From the NCBI GenBank assembly GCA_964401385.1, contig CAYNYF010000016.1, positions 1 to 57,812 on the forward strand: DNA of 57,812 nt. Reading direction: 5' to 3'. How positions within the stretch are numbered: position 1 is the first letter of the stretch; every line of letters starts with the position of its first letter. This DNA comes from CAYNYF01 sp964401385 (GTDB lineage: Bacteria; Planctomycetota; Phycisphaerae; SM23-33). Shown here in pieces: positions 17,236 to 25,405 of the stretch. A model generated the notes under the pieces. The model did not search any database, was not told the origin of the DNA, and saw only the letters and a list, made by a program, of their open reading frames with translations. Both the position numbers and the translations under genes were made by a program.

Positions 17236-18387
17236 ATGTCGGCCATGGCCGAACGAACTTCCAGAACGAAGGGGCGTCCGAAGCGACGGGCGGCTGCGGC
17301 CGGCAGGTCGCCGCGCAGGCCCGCTCGGGCGATGACCTACAAGCAGGCCGGCGTGGACATCGACGCCGGCGAGGCGATGGTGGGGGGCATCCGCCAACTC
17401 GTGGAGAGGACCTACTCCCCGCGGGTGGTGGGAACGCTGGGCGGGTTCGCCGGGCTGTTCCGGCTGGACTTCAAGCAGAAGCTGCTGCGGCGGAACTACC
17501 GCGACCCGGTGCTGGTCGCCTGCACCGACAGCGTGGGCACGAAGCTGAAGGTCGCGTTCATGACCGGGAAGCTGGAGACGGTCGGAATCGACCTGGTGGC
17601 CATGAGCGTCAACGACCTGATCTGCACGGGGGCCGAGCCGCTGTTCTTCCTCGACTGCGTTTCCGTCGGCAAGCTCGACCCGGACCGTATGCGCGAAATC
17701 ATCGCCGGCGTGTCGGCCGGCTGCCTCCAGGCCGGCTGCGCCCTGCTGGGCGGCGAGACGGCGGAGATGCCGGACTTCTACAAGCCCAAGGAATTCGACA
17801 TGGTCGGCTTTGCCCTCGGCATCGTCGAGAGCGACCGGATCATCGACGCGTCCAGGGTCCGGTGCGGCGACGCGGTGATCGGCCTGGCCTCCAACGGCCT
17901 GCACTCCAACGGCTACGGGCTGGCGCGAAGGGTGATCTTCCAGCGGGCCAAGCTGAAGCTGACGGATTCGCCGGCCGAGCTGGAGGGGGCGACCGTGGCC
18001 GAGGCCATGCTGGCGCCGACGCGGATTTACGTCAAGTCGGTGCTGGCGGCCTTGGGCGCCTACAAGGTCTATCACGTGGTCAAGGCGATGGCCCACATCA
18101 CCGGCGGCGGGCTGCCGGGCAACCTGCCGCGGGTGCTGCCGGAGGGCCTGACCGCGCGGCTGAAGCGCCGTAGCTGGCCTACGCCCGGCATCTTCAGGCT
18201 CATCGCCCGCGCCGGCCCGGTGGATCCGGCCGAGATGTTCCGCGTGTTCAACATGGGGGTCGGCTTCGTGCTGGTGGTTTCGCCGGGCCACGCCGGGCCG
18301 GTGATGTCCCGGCTGCGGCGGTGCGGGGAGCGCTGCTGGGTGCTGGGCAAGGTCGTCAAGGGGGGGCCGGCGTTGCAGTGGACGTAG
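17236..18387 (+). CDS. purM: Phosphoribosylformylglycinamidine cyclo-ligase (AIR synthase)
   Basis: Fifth step of purine synthesis: ATP-dependent ring closure giving aminoimidazole ribonucleotide. 383 aa from ATG 17236. The family core starts at MTYKQAGVDIDAGEAMV, so the start may instead be 17245 or 17332; no good ribosome binding site decides. Signatures present: ACTDSVGTKLKVAF, AMSVNDLICTGAEPLFFLD, LLGGETAEMPDFY, GLASNGLHSNGYGLAR and HITGGGLPGNLPRVLP. The N-terminal tail of about 30 residues is Arg-rich and may be untranslated. Confidence 0.93.
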   Translation: MSAMAERTSRTKGRPKRRAAAAGRSPRRPARAMTYKQAGVDIDAGEAMVGGIRQLVERTYSPRVVGTLGGFAGLFRLDFKQKLLRRNYRDPVLVACTDSVGTKLKVAFMTGKLETVGIDLVAMSVNDLICTGAEPLFFLDCVSVGKLDPDRMREIIAGVSAGCLQAGCALLGGETAEMPDFYKPKEFDMVGFALGIVESDRIIDASRVRCGDAVIGLASNGLHSNGYGLARRVIFQRAKLKLTDSPAELEGATVAEAMLAPTRIYVKSVLAALGAYKVYHVVKAMAHITGGGLPGNLPRVLPEGLTARLKRRSWPTPGIFRLIARAGPVDPAEMFRVFNMGVGFVLVVSPGHAGPVMSRLRRCGERCWVLGKVVKGGPALQWT

Positions 18388-18488
18388 CAAACCGGCCGGG
18401 CGCGCGCTCACGCAAGCGCCGGTGAGCGGCGGGGCGCGGGGCGCGGGGCTGTTTTCCCGGAGATGGTTCTCGTACAATCGTATCGGTC

Positions 18489-19322
18489 ATGCGCGGCCTG
18501 CAATACCTTTCGACGGCGGTCCTGATCGCCCTGGCGGCCGGCTGCGGCGATCCGCAGCCGTTCGTCACGCCCGAGCGGCTCAGTCGCGGCCTGGTGCTGG
18601 TCGTGACCGGCATCGAGGGCCGCAGCCCCATCAACGAGGACATCTGCCAGGGACTCAACGAGGGCGGGGTCAATTGTGCAATTGAGCTTGTGGACTGGAC
18701 TTACGGAATGCCCGGAGCGTACCTGGCCAACCTGTGGTCCGAGGCCCGCAACCGCAAGAAGGCCGAGGACATCGCCCATCGGGTGATCCGCTACCAGATC
18801 GCCCACCCCGACCTCCCGGTGGTGCTGATCGGGCAGAGCGGCGGCGCTGCCATCGCCCTCTGGATTGCCGAGTCCATGCCCCCCGGCGGGTGCGTCGACG
18901 GCATCATTCTGCTGGCGGCGTCGCTGAGCCCGGATTACGCCCTGGACATGGCTCTGCTGAATTCCCGCAGCGGGATCGTCAGTTTTCATTCGCTCAAGGA
19001 CTGGGTCTTCCTCGGCGCCGGCACGTTCCTGTCCACGACCATGGACGGGAAGCACACGGAGTCTGCCGGGCGGGTGGGGTTCAACGTGCCCGCCGCCTCG
19101 ACCCTGCCCCGCGCCTACCAGAAAGTGTTCCAGATCGCCTGGCACAAGGAAATGGAGAAGGCTGGGCACACCGGCGGCCATCTCACCGTCGTCGCCCGAC
19201 CGTTCGTGGCACGCTACGTCGCCCCGCTGCTGAAGGTGAAAAGCTGGGACGGTCAGGTCATACAATCCCTGCTGGCGGGGAAGCTGACCACCCGGCCGGC
19301 AGAGTCGACCGGCGGGAGATAG
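18489..19322 (+). CDS. Lipoprotein of the alpha/beta hydrolase fold
   Basis: 277 aa. Signal peptide with lipobox LAAGC, so probably anchored to a membrane outside the cytoplasm. The mature part has an alpha/beta-hydrolase layout: LVLVVTGIEG as first strand, then the nucleophile elbow VLIGQSGGAAIA with serine in GQSGG. A histidine near HTGGHLTVVARP could complete the triad. The substrate is unknown; esterase or lipase activity is an inference from the fold. ATG 18489 follows a TACAAT-like -10 at about 18474. Confidence 0.75.
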   Translation: MRGLQYLSTAVLIALAAGCGDPQPFVTPERLSRGLVLVVTGIEGRSPINEDICQGLNEGGVNCAIELVDWTYGMPGAYLANLWSEARNRKKAEDIAHRVIRYQIAHPDLPVVLIGQSGGAAIALWIAESMPPGGCVDGIILLAASLSPDYALDMALLNSRSGIVSFHSLKDWVFLGAGTFLSTTMDGKHTESAGRVGFNVPAASTLPRAYQKVFQIAWHKEMEKAGHTGGHLTVVARPFVARYVAPLLKVKSWDGQVIQSLLAGKLTTRPAESTGGR

Positions 19323-19419
19323 CGAAAAAGCCGCCGGGGGGATTGATTGTTAGTGGCGATAACACAGACTTGCGAGTAGAATTCCCAGGAGCCGGGAGTA
19401 TTCCCCGCGTCGGAGGAAT

Positions 19420-20871
19420 GTGAACCGGCTTTCGGTTACGGCTTTGAAGATACTGCTGATCCAACCCGAATGGCGGCAAGAGGACTTCGGATTTCGCCTG
19501 GCGGCGATGCCGGAGCCGCTCGCCCTGGAGATGCTGGCGGCGGCCGTGCCGGGCCACGACGTGCGCATCCTTGACTTGCGCTGCGGGGACGACCTGCCGG
19601 CGGCCGTGGAGGAGTTCGCCCCAGACGTGGTGGGCGTGACCGCCCTGACCCCGGAGGTATACGCGGCCATCGAGGTCGTCAAACAGGTCAAGGCCCTCTC
19701 GCCGAATGCCTTCACCGTGGTCGGCGGTCATCACGCCTCGCTGTCGCCGAAGGACTTCTACGTGCCGCAGGTGGACGCGATCGCGGCCGGGGAGGGCGAG
19801 CCCGTCCTGGCCGAGCTGATTGGCGCCCTGGAAAAAGGCGGCGACCTGGCCGGCATCGACAACCTGATCTACCGGGATGCCGACGGGCAGTTCGTTGCCA
19901 ACCGGCTGGGCCCGTGCACGTTTGACCTGGACTCTCTGCCCCTGCCGCGGCGGGACCTGACCCAGCGGCACCGCCAGGAGTACTTCTGGTTGTTCGACAA
20001 GCCGGACACGTCCGTCGCCACCGGACGCGGCTGCCCTTACCGGTGCAAGTTCTGCAGCGTCTGGGCCTTCTACCACGGGCGGACGCGCATGATGTCGCCG
20101 GAAAGGGTCATCCGGGAGGTCAAGGCGGTCCAGACCGACCACATCACCTTCGTCGACGACAACTTCCTGCTCAATCACAAGCGCGAAAACGAGATCGCCG
20201 ACCGCATCCGAGCCGAGGGCATTACCCGGCGCTACAGCATGGAGTGCCGCACCGACGCCATCGTCCGCCACCCCGAGCTGGTGGCCAAGTGGGCGGACAT
20301 CGGCCTGTACGCCGTGCTGCTGGGGCTGGAAGGCTCCGACGCGACCCTGGCCTCGGTCAACAAGCAGATCACCGTGAAGACCAACGACGAGGCGATCCGC
20401 ATTCTCCAGGACCATGGCGTGATCATTTGGGGGGCGTTCATCGTGGACCCGGGCTGGGACGAGGACGACTTCAAGCGGCTGGGTGACTACGTCCGCTCGC
20501 GCGGCATCACCCACACGCAGTTTACGGTGCTGACCCCGTTGCCCGGCACGGAGCTGTACCGCGAGCGGGCTGGCGAGCTGTTGACCAACGATTACCGCTG
20601 CTTCGACGCCCTGCACGCCGTCACCGCCACCCGGCTGCCGCGGGAGGAGTTCTACCGCAAGTATGCCGAGCTGTATCGGCAGACCGACCTCAGCCCCTAT
20701 TTGCAGATGCTCCGCAACGGAGCCATCACCGTCGAGGACATGAAGCGTGGCAAGGAGATGCTCGACGCGATGAGCCGCTGGGAGACCTACGCCGTCAACG
20801 ACCCGGTGCTGGGGCGGCGGCAGGGGCTCTACCAACCGGCCCAGACCGCCAAGGGGCCTGGTCGGCGGTAA
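19420..20871 (+). CDS. B12-binding radical SAM protein
   Basis: 483 aa. N-terminal cobalamin-binding Rossmann domain (ILLIQPEWR, then PDVVGVTALTPEVY and TVVGGHHASLSP, GEGEPVLAEL). The radical SAM domain has the 4Fe-4S motif CPYRCKFC, cysteines 205, 209 and 212. The segment CSVWAFYHGRTRMMSPERV is typical of the methylase-like class that includes the hopanoid C-3 methylase HpnR, but no neighbouring hopanoid gene supports that role, so the substrate stays open. GTG 19420 has GGAGG 3-4 nt upstream. Confidence 0.85.
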   Translation: MNRLSVTALKILLIQPEWRQEDFGFRLAAMPEPLALEMLAAAVPGHDVRILDLRCGDDLPAAVEEFAPDVVGVTALTPEVYAAIEVVKQVKALSPNAFTVVGGHHASLSPKDFYVPQVDAIAAGEGEPVLAELIGALEKGGDLAGIDNLIYRDADGQFVANRLGPCTFDLDSLPLPRRDLTQRHRQEYFWLFDKPDTSVATGRGCPYRCKFCSVWAFYHGRTRMMSPERVIREVKAVQTDHITFVDDNFLLNHKRENEIADRIRAEGITRRYSMECRTDAIVRHPELVAKWADIGLYAVLLGLEGSDATLASVNKQITVKTNDEAIRILQDHGVIIWGAFIVDPGWDEDDFKRLGDYVRSRGITHTQFTVLTPLPGTELYRERAGELLTNDYRCFDALHAVTATRLPREEFYRKYAELYRQTDLSPYLQMLRNGAITVEDMKRGKEMLDAMSRWETYAVNDPVLGRRQGLYQPAQTAKGPGRR

Positions 20872-20979
20872 AACGCCGGTGCATCAGAACATATAGGAGG
20901 TACGAGAGGGAAGGGGATACCCCCTTTCGTCGAATCCGGCGGCTCGGCGGTCCCTCCCTCGACGCCCGCGCCGTGGCCG

Positions 20980-21267
20980 TCACGTCCAGGTCCAGCCCCC
21001 GACCCGGCGGAAGCCCATCTTCAGGATGGCCGCGCCCGTGCCCCGTTCGCAGGTGATCCGCGCCGATTCGGCCTCGTGCGAGTCCAGTTAACGGTACTGC
21101 CGGCGGTCGTGCAGGTATTGGAGGACGAAGACAGGATGGTCCGGGACGGAGGCGATGAACTCTTGGTTCGGGGCGGCCTTGGAGCGAAGGGAAACCAGCC
21201 TTCCCATTTCCGGCTCGAGCGAAAGGACGTCTCCAACAGTCTCCAGGACGTACAAACTCTCGGCCAC
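20980..21267 (-). pseudogene. Small gene interrupted by an in-frame TAA
   Basis: A minus-strand frame from GTG 21267 reads VAESLYVLETVGDVLSLEPE and ends at HDRRQYR followed by TAA (21090-21088). It then continues in the same frame for 35 codons (LDSHEAESARITCERGTGAA, then ILKMGFRRVGGWTWT) to a TGA at 20982. Both halves look like ordinary protein, so this seems to be a gene of about 95 aa with a nonsense mutation, or two short ORFs. AAGGAAG lies 7 nt before the GTG. I do not recognise the family. Confidence 0.4.
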
Positions 21268-21398
21268 GCTCTATCTTCCTTCTTGGGAGACGGCATGATC
21301 TGTATCGCCCCCGATCGGCGTGCGTCAAGGCCTGCCCTGACGGATTACGCGGACACGGACGAAAGGCCGGGCCCCGGGCGTCCGTCCGGCCGATCCAT

Positions 21399-22421
21399 CT
21401 ACTGATAGATCTCGGCCGGGCCCAGGATCTGCGGGTAGTGCGGCCGCAGAAAGCGCCGCGTCAGGTAGCACAGCTCGCATTTCTGCCGCACCTGCCCGGG
21501 TGCGTCGAAGCCGTGCCAGCGGCGGGCGAACTCCGCCAGCCCGTAGGGCCCCTCCCGGCTCAGTATCCCGGCGACGAAATTGGCATTTTGCAGACCCTTG
21601 GACATCAGCTCGCCCACGGGCGTGCGGTCCGCCTTGCCCAGGATGACGCCGCAATTGGTCTGAATGTTGTCGTAAGCGTCGATGTGGATCTCCCAGATCC
21701 CGGCGGCGTCGAATTCGGCCGGGCAGTGCCGGGGCTGCTCCTGGCCGGTCCAGCCGCGCATGGGGGGAACCTGGTCGATCGGAAACGGATTGACGAACCG
21801 GGCAAGCTCCGTGCACGCCCTGCCGGTGAGCATCGGCGGACGGCCGCGGACGTAGGCGGCGAGCCTTGCCTCGTCGGTGGCGATCGCGGCCCACTGGCGA
21901 ACCTGCTCGTCGGAGACATCGGGGGCCCAGACGTTCTCGGCGCCGAACATCTCCACGGCCACGCGCCTTACCAGGAGGAAGCGCTCCGGCGGGACGAACT
22001 CCTGGTGGTAGGGATCGCAGCTCAGCAGCACCCCGAAGACGCCGTGTCGCTTGAAGAACCCGAAGCGCTCCCTGACGACGGCCTCGCCCGCCGCAAACGA
22101 GCAGTTGGTCTCGATGAAGTGGGGCGATAGGCCCCGGCGGCTGGCCAGCTCCAAGGCCGCGGCCAGAACGTCCCAGTACAGGATCGGCTCGCCGCCGGCG
22201 ATGTGCACGACCCTTCCCAGCCGGTGCAGTTGCGCCAGGTAGTCGGCGCATCTGTCCGGGGACATGACGACGTCAGGCTGGTCGCCGCCGCAGGCGAACA
22301 GGCAATGCCGGCAGGAGATGGTGCAGCGATAGGTGAACAATATCGCCGCTACCTTCAGCTCGGTGCCCGCCTTGGCCAAGCCAACCTGCCGGATGCGAGC
22401 GTCGACGCCGTCTCTGGGCAT
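21399..22421 (-). CDS. Radical SAM protein with C-terminal cysteine motif
   Basis: 340 aa. The 4Fe-4S motif is CTISCRHC (C33, C37, C40), followed by VHIAGGEPILYWD, the SAM-contacting GGE segment. C-terminal cysteines in TNCGVILG and QKCELCYLTRRFL resemble a SPASM-type or twitch auxiliary cluster region. The fold is that of peptide-modifying or tRNA-modifying radical SAM enzymes, but no substrate can be assigned. ATG 22421 has AGGAG 6 nt upstream. A short cysteine-containing ORF (22462-22629) lies just upstream on the same strand. Confidence 0.82.
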   Translation of the reverse strand: MPRDGVDARIRQVGLAKAGTELKVAAILFTYRCTISCRHCLFACGGDQPDVVMSPDRCADYLAQLHRLGRVVHIAGGEPILYWDVLAAALELASRRGLSPHFIETNCSFAAGEAVVRERFGFFKRHGVFGVLLSCDPYHQEFVPPERFLLVRRVAVEMFGAENVWAPDVSDEQVRQWAAIATDEARLAAYVRGRPPMLTGRACTELARFVNPFPIDQVPPMRGWTGQEQPRHCPAEFDAAGIWEIHIDAYDNIQTNCGVILGKADRTPVGELMSKGLQNANFVAGILSREGPYGLAEFARRWHGFDAPGQVRQKCELCYLTRRFLRPHYPQILGPAEIYQ

Positions 22422-22461
22422 GCGGGGCTCCTGAGCCGGCGGCCTCCCCGGCCGCCAGGGA

Positions 22462-22629
22462 TCATGTTAGGGGCGAGCCGGCGCCGCGGCAATGGCCGGG
22501 GCATTCCACGATCGCCTCCTCGGGGCGGCATTCGTCCGCGCCGAACGTCCTGCGGCCGCCGCCGCCGCGGAGCCAGCGCGGAACGAACCTTGCCACGCGC
22601 CCGCCCAACGCCGCGGGCTTCATCGACAT
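22462..22629 (-). CDS. Possible 55-aa protein upstream of the radical SAM gene
   Basis: ATG 22629 to TGA 22462, 40 bp before the radical SAM start. The Gly/Arg-rich N-terminal part is followed by FGADECRPEEAIVECPGHC and GAGSPLT. The nearest GAGG is 17 nt upstream of the start, which is too far. In GC-rich DNA an ORF this size can arise by chance. The three cysteines and position leave open a modified-peptide precursor. Confidence 0.25.
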   Translation of the reverse strand: MSMKPAALGGRVARFVPRWLRGGGGRRTFGADECRPEEAIVECPGHCRGAGSPLT

Positions 22630-22883
22630 CTGCAAGAATCAATTCCTCAATCAGTTACAAGAAAAATCCCTTGTGGTCCCGGCAACGCTGAGGCCGCGCC
22701 GATGCAGCGTAAGGGCGCTGGCTTTCCGTGCCGCTCCCAGCCTGATTGAGTGCTGTATATACCCGAGCAGGCCGCCCAGAAAGGCCCGAATTAGATCTAG
22801 GTAGTTTACCTGAGAATGGCCTAGGTACAATACCCTATCTTTTGGCGCAACATGGGTTTCCGGTAAAAAGTCCGGCTTTTTCC
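22630..22883. other. Intergenic region, upstream part
   Basis: About 250 bp of mixed composition with no supported ORF between the divergent radical SAM and cyclase-like genes. Parts are clearly AT-richer than the flanks. Confidence 0.4.
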
Positions 22884-22912
22884 TTGTTGAAACTGCCGGA
22901 CGGAGTTAGAAT
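22884..22912 (+). promoter_or_regulatory. Promoter of the long leader
   Basis: TTGTTG (22884-22889), exactly 17 bp, then TAGAAT (22907-22912). It precedes the hairpin-rich leader that ends at the gene starting at 23466, which would give a leader of about 545 nt. Confidence 0.5.
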
Positions 22913-23063
22913 AACCACCCGCTTTGTTGGACCCCAGGCACGGAGGTGTGGGGGAAGGCTGGCGGGAACGTTTCGTCCCTGCCGGGAAGATTCTCTTTTT
23001 GTTCAAGTGACCAGACCCCTTTTCGCTGGGCGTCTGGCTGCGGGCTGCCAGCCCGCAACGATT

Positions 23064-23167
23064 GGACATAACGGAAACAGGGGTGAGCCAGCGACCGACC
23101 TTTGCCCGAAGGCGCTGGCCCACTCCGGGACGGCGGGGGTGGGTTTGTTCCCCCGCCACCGGCCTTA
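23064..23167 (+). ncRNA. Structured RNA-like element, copy 1
   Basis: A 104-nt unit that is repeated 138 nt downstream. P1 pairs GTGAGCCAGC (23083-23092) with GCTGGCCCAC (23114-23123), with one A-C mismatch. Inside it is an internal loop (GACCGACCTTT) and a GCC-CGAA-GGC hairpin. A second domain follows: GGCGGGGG pairs with CCCCCGCC (23132-23157), enclosed by CCGG/CCGG. It does not match the riboswitch consensus sequences I remember, including c-di-GMP-I, glycine and SAM. It probably acts in cis on the downstream gene. Confidence 0.5.
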
Positions 23168-23200
23168 TCTATTTATATGCGGGTCGTCGTAGGCTGTTGT

Positions 23201-23303
23201 GGATGCACGAAAAAACAGAGGTGGACCAGCAACCGACGCTTGCCCGAAGGCACTGGTCCACCCCGGGACGGCGGGGGAGATCTCTCTCCCGTCACCGGCC
23301 TTA
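23201..23303 (+). ncRNA. Structured RNA-like element, copy 2
   Basis: Second copy of the unit. P1 pairs GTGGACCAGC (23221-23230) with ACTGGTCCAC (23252-23261); relative to copy 1 a G-C pair became A-T on both sides, a compensatory change. The loop core ACCGAC, the GCC-CGAA-GGC hairpin, and the CCGGGACGGCGGGGG and ACCGGCCTTA blocks are identical. The apical part of the second hairpin differs. It lies 160 nt before the start of the cyclase-like PEP-CTERM gene. Confidence 0.5.
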
Positions 23304-23465
23304 ATTGAATTCTAGCATCGGCGGGCATGAATTGCAACGGGTAATGCACCGGCAGATGGGCGGGGGGGGCAAGAGCCGAACCTCCGCGGCACCGAGGCCG
23401 GAGCGCCCGGTCAAGGCGTGAGTCGATCCGTCTCACGTCCGCCGGGCAGAAAGGAAGGTAGCAGC

Positions 23466-25226
23466 ATGGGAGCCAGGACGGCCAGGTATCTGCTAGCGGC
23501 GCTGGCCTTGGCGATGGCGGCGCCCGACGGGATGGGAGCAGGCACGGTCTACGAGGCCATCACGGACGCGGCCGACCGCTTGGTCGCTCAGCAAGGCGGA
23601 GACGGGAGATGGCCGGGGGAGGAAGGCTTTACCGGCGCGATCGTGCCCGGATTGACCCACAGCTATGGGCGGACCGGGACGGCATCCTACAAGACCGCCG
23701 CCGAGATCAGCGGGAACTACATGATGACCTCCGCCGGGGGCAACTATTACGGCGACGAGGCCTACGCGCTGACATGTGTGAGCATGATCTCGGCCACGCC
23801 CCACAACAACCCGTGGCGGAGCGCGGTGGCCAATTTCTACGAAGCGGTCAAGGACTCCGCCAGCGGCACCAGCGGCTATATCAGCGGCCTGATCAGCGGG
23901 ACGGATCCTTCTAACGCGGCGTTCTACATGGCGCATCACACCGTGGCGGCCGATTACGTCGACGCGGACGACAAGGACGTCTGGCGCGACAGCCTTATCG
24001 GTACCCTGGCCCAAATCGAGGACACCGCCGTGTACCCGGTGATGAGTCTGGGCGTGTGCACGTGGGCGCTGGCCCAGAGCGGGCCCATGGACGGCACGTG
24101 GGTCGACATCACGGCCCCGACCCATTCGACGTGGTTCAAGAAGACGCTGGCGGACCTGCCGGACATGCTGCTGTCTCACCAGGTGCCCGAGGGGGAGGAC
24201 CACGCCGGCAGCTTCTACTGGCGCTTCGACCACACCGACGGCGATCCCGGGGGCGAATACCTCGTCAGCGGATTCACCGAGGACACCCTCTTCGGGATGC
24301 TGGGGCTGATGGCGGCCCATCAGACCGACTGCAGCGTCAACTACTACCCGCAGATTCTGGCCGCCAGGGACGCCTTGGTGTACGGGGTGGCACCGGACGG
24401 CCGGGTCTACGAGCACATTTGGGAAGGCGGCTACGACTATCACGCCTATGCCGGCGAGGCCCTCGAAGCCATCTGCGTGTTGCCGCGCCCCGGCGATGCC
24501 AACGAGGACGGCGTCGTGGACGGCGGCGACTATACCATCTGGGCGGACAACTACTCCTCCACCGGCCTTCCCACCTGGCCGCATGGCGGCTTCGTCTACG
24601 CCAACTTCAACGAGGATGACAGGGTGGACGGTGGCGACTACACGATCTGGGCCGACAACTACCACTGCGGCGCCGGGGGCGCGTCGGTCCCCGAGCCGGC
24701 CTCGCTGGCGCTGCTGGCCCTCGGCGGCCTGCTGCTGTGCCGTCGACGACGGAAGGCAGCGCTGTCAAGCCCCATGGCCGGCGACGATCGCCGGCCGGGA
24801 GGCGCCGGGCGGGACGGGCTCGGCCGGGCATTCAGACGCATGGTCGCCAAGCCAAACAATGGCCAGCGCCGGGCGCCTTGGTTGCCCGTCGTGATGGGAA
24901 TGCTCCTGGTCGCGGCGGCGATCTGCACCGTCGGCGTTGGCGGGGCCGTCGCGGCCCCGGATCCCAGGGCGTACTTCCTCGGCGGGCAGGCGGCGGAGGA
25001 GGCCCTGCTGTTTGACCCGTTCACCTTGACGACTTTGCCCTTGAGGGATGCCACGAAGGCGCCGAGCGGGCGCGGGGCAGCACGCCCCGCCGAGGCCACT
25101 GGCGGCTCCGTCGCGCCGGCCGCGGCGGCCGAGAAGGCCGCGACGGGGGGCTCGCCCGGCCGGCCGCCGCCATGGCCCCCGGGCAGGCCCCCGATCCGGA
25201 GCCCGTACCGGCCGCCTTTGATCTGA
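23466..25226 (+). CDS. Secreted terpene-cyclase-fold protein with dockerin and internal PEP-CTERM
   Basis: 586 aa from ATG 23466 (GGAAGG upstream). Signal peptide, then about 330 residues resembling the alpha/alpha-barrel of prenyltransferase/squalene cyclase proteins (AADRLVAQQGGDGRW, GDEAYALTCVSMI, FYMAHHTVAADYV, YDYHAYAGEALEAI). Two dockerin-like repeats follow (NEDGVVDGGDYTIWADNY, DDRVDGGDYTIWADNY), then VPEPASLALLALGGLLL and CRRRR. Normally the protein would end here. Instead about 160 more residues follow without a stop, including a second hydrophobic stretch (LPVVMGMLLVAAAICTVGVG) and a Pro-rich tail. That part may once have been a separate secreted protein; an internal ATG at 24840 could still start it. 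First gene after the tandem RNA-like elements. Confidence 0.78.
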   Translation: MGARTARYLLAALALAMAAPDGMGAGTVYEAITDAADRLVAQQGGDGRWPGEEGFTGAIVPGLTHSYGRTGTASYKTAAEISGNYMMTSAGGNYYGDEAYALTCVSMISATPHNNPWRSAVANFYEAVKDSASGTSGYISGLISGTDPSNAAFYMAHHTVAADYVDADDKDVWRDSLIGTLAQIEDTAVYPVMSLGVCTWALAQSGPMDGTWVDITAPTHSTWFKKTLADLPDMLLSHQVPEGEDHAGSFYWRFDHTDGDPGGEYLVSGFTEDTLFGMLGLMAAHQTDCSVNYYPQILAARDALVYGVAPDGRVYEHIWEGGYDYHAYAGEALEAICVLPRPGDANEDGVVDGGDYTIWADNYSSTGLPTWPHGGFVYANFNEDDRVDGGDYTIWADNYHCGAGGASVPEPASLALLALGGLLLCRRRRKAALSSPMAGDDRRPGGAGRDGLGRAFRRMVAKPNNGQRRAPWLPVVMGMLLVAAAICTVGVGGAVAAPDPRAYFLGGQAAEEALLFDPFTLTTLPLRDATKAPSGRGAARPAEATGGSVAPAAAAEKAATGGSPGRPPPWPPGRPPIRSPYRPPLI

Positions 25227-25405
25227 AGACTGTCTATCTCGCCCTGGCCGGAGGATATGCCCAACCGCGGGAAGGCCGGCCGGGCCGAGATGCGTGCATA
25301 CCCGCAGGGAATGCGGGATCTCTCGCCGACGGATTGGCTGGGTTGAACGGCTGACCGCACCGTCTGAGGGCGTCGGGGCGTCAGCCGGACAGAGGTTGAG
25401 AGATT

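Noticed and set aside
20795..21328. 177-codon minus-strand ORF downstream of the B12 radical SAM gene
   Set aside because: Arg/Pro-rich shadow frame; the better-supported protein in this stretch is the short frame 21267-20980.
23064..23303. c-di-GMP-I or tandem glycine riboswitch
   Set aside because: The conserved cores of those classes, as I remember them, do not appear in the same order; the shared GCC-CGAA-GGC hairpin alone is not diagnostic.
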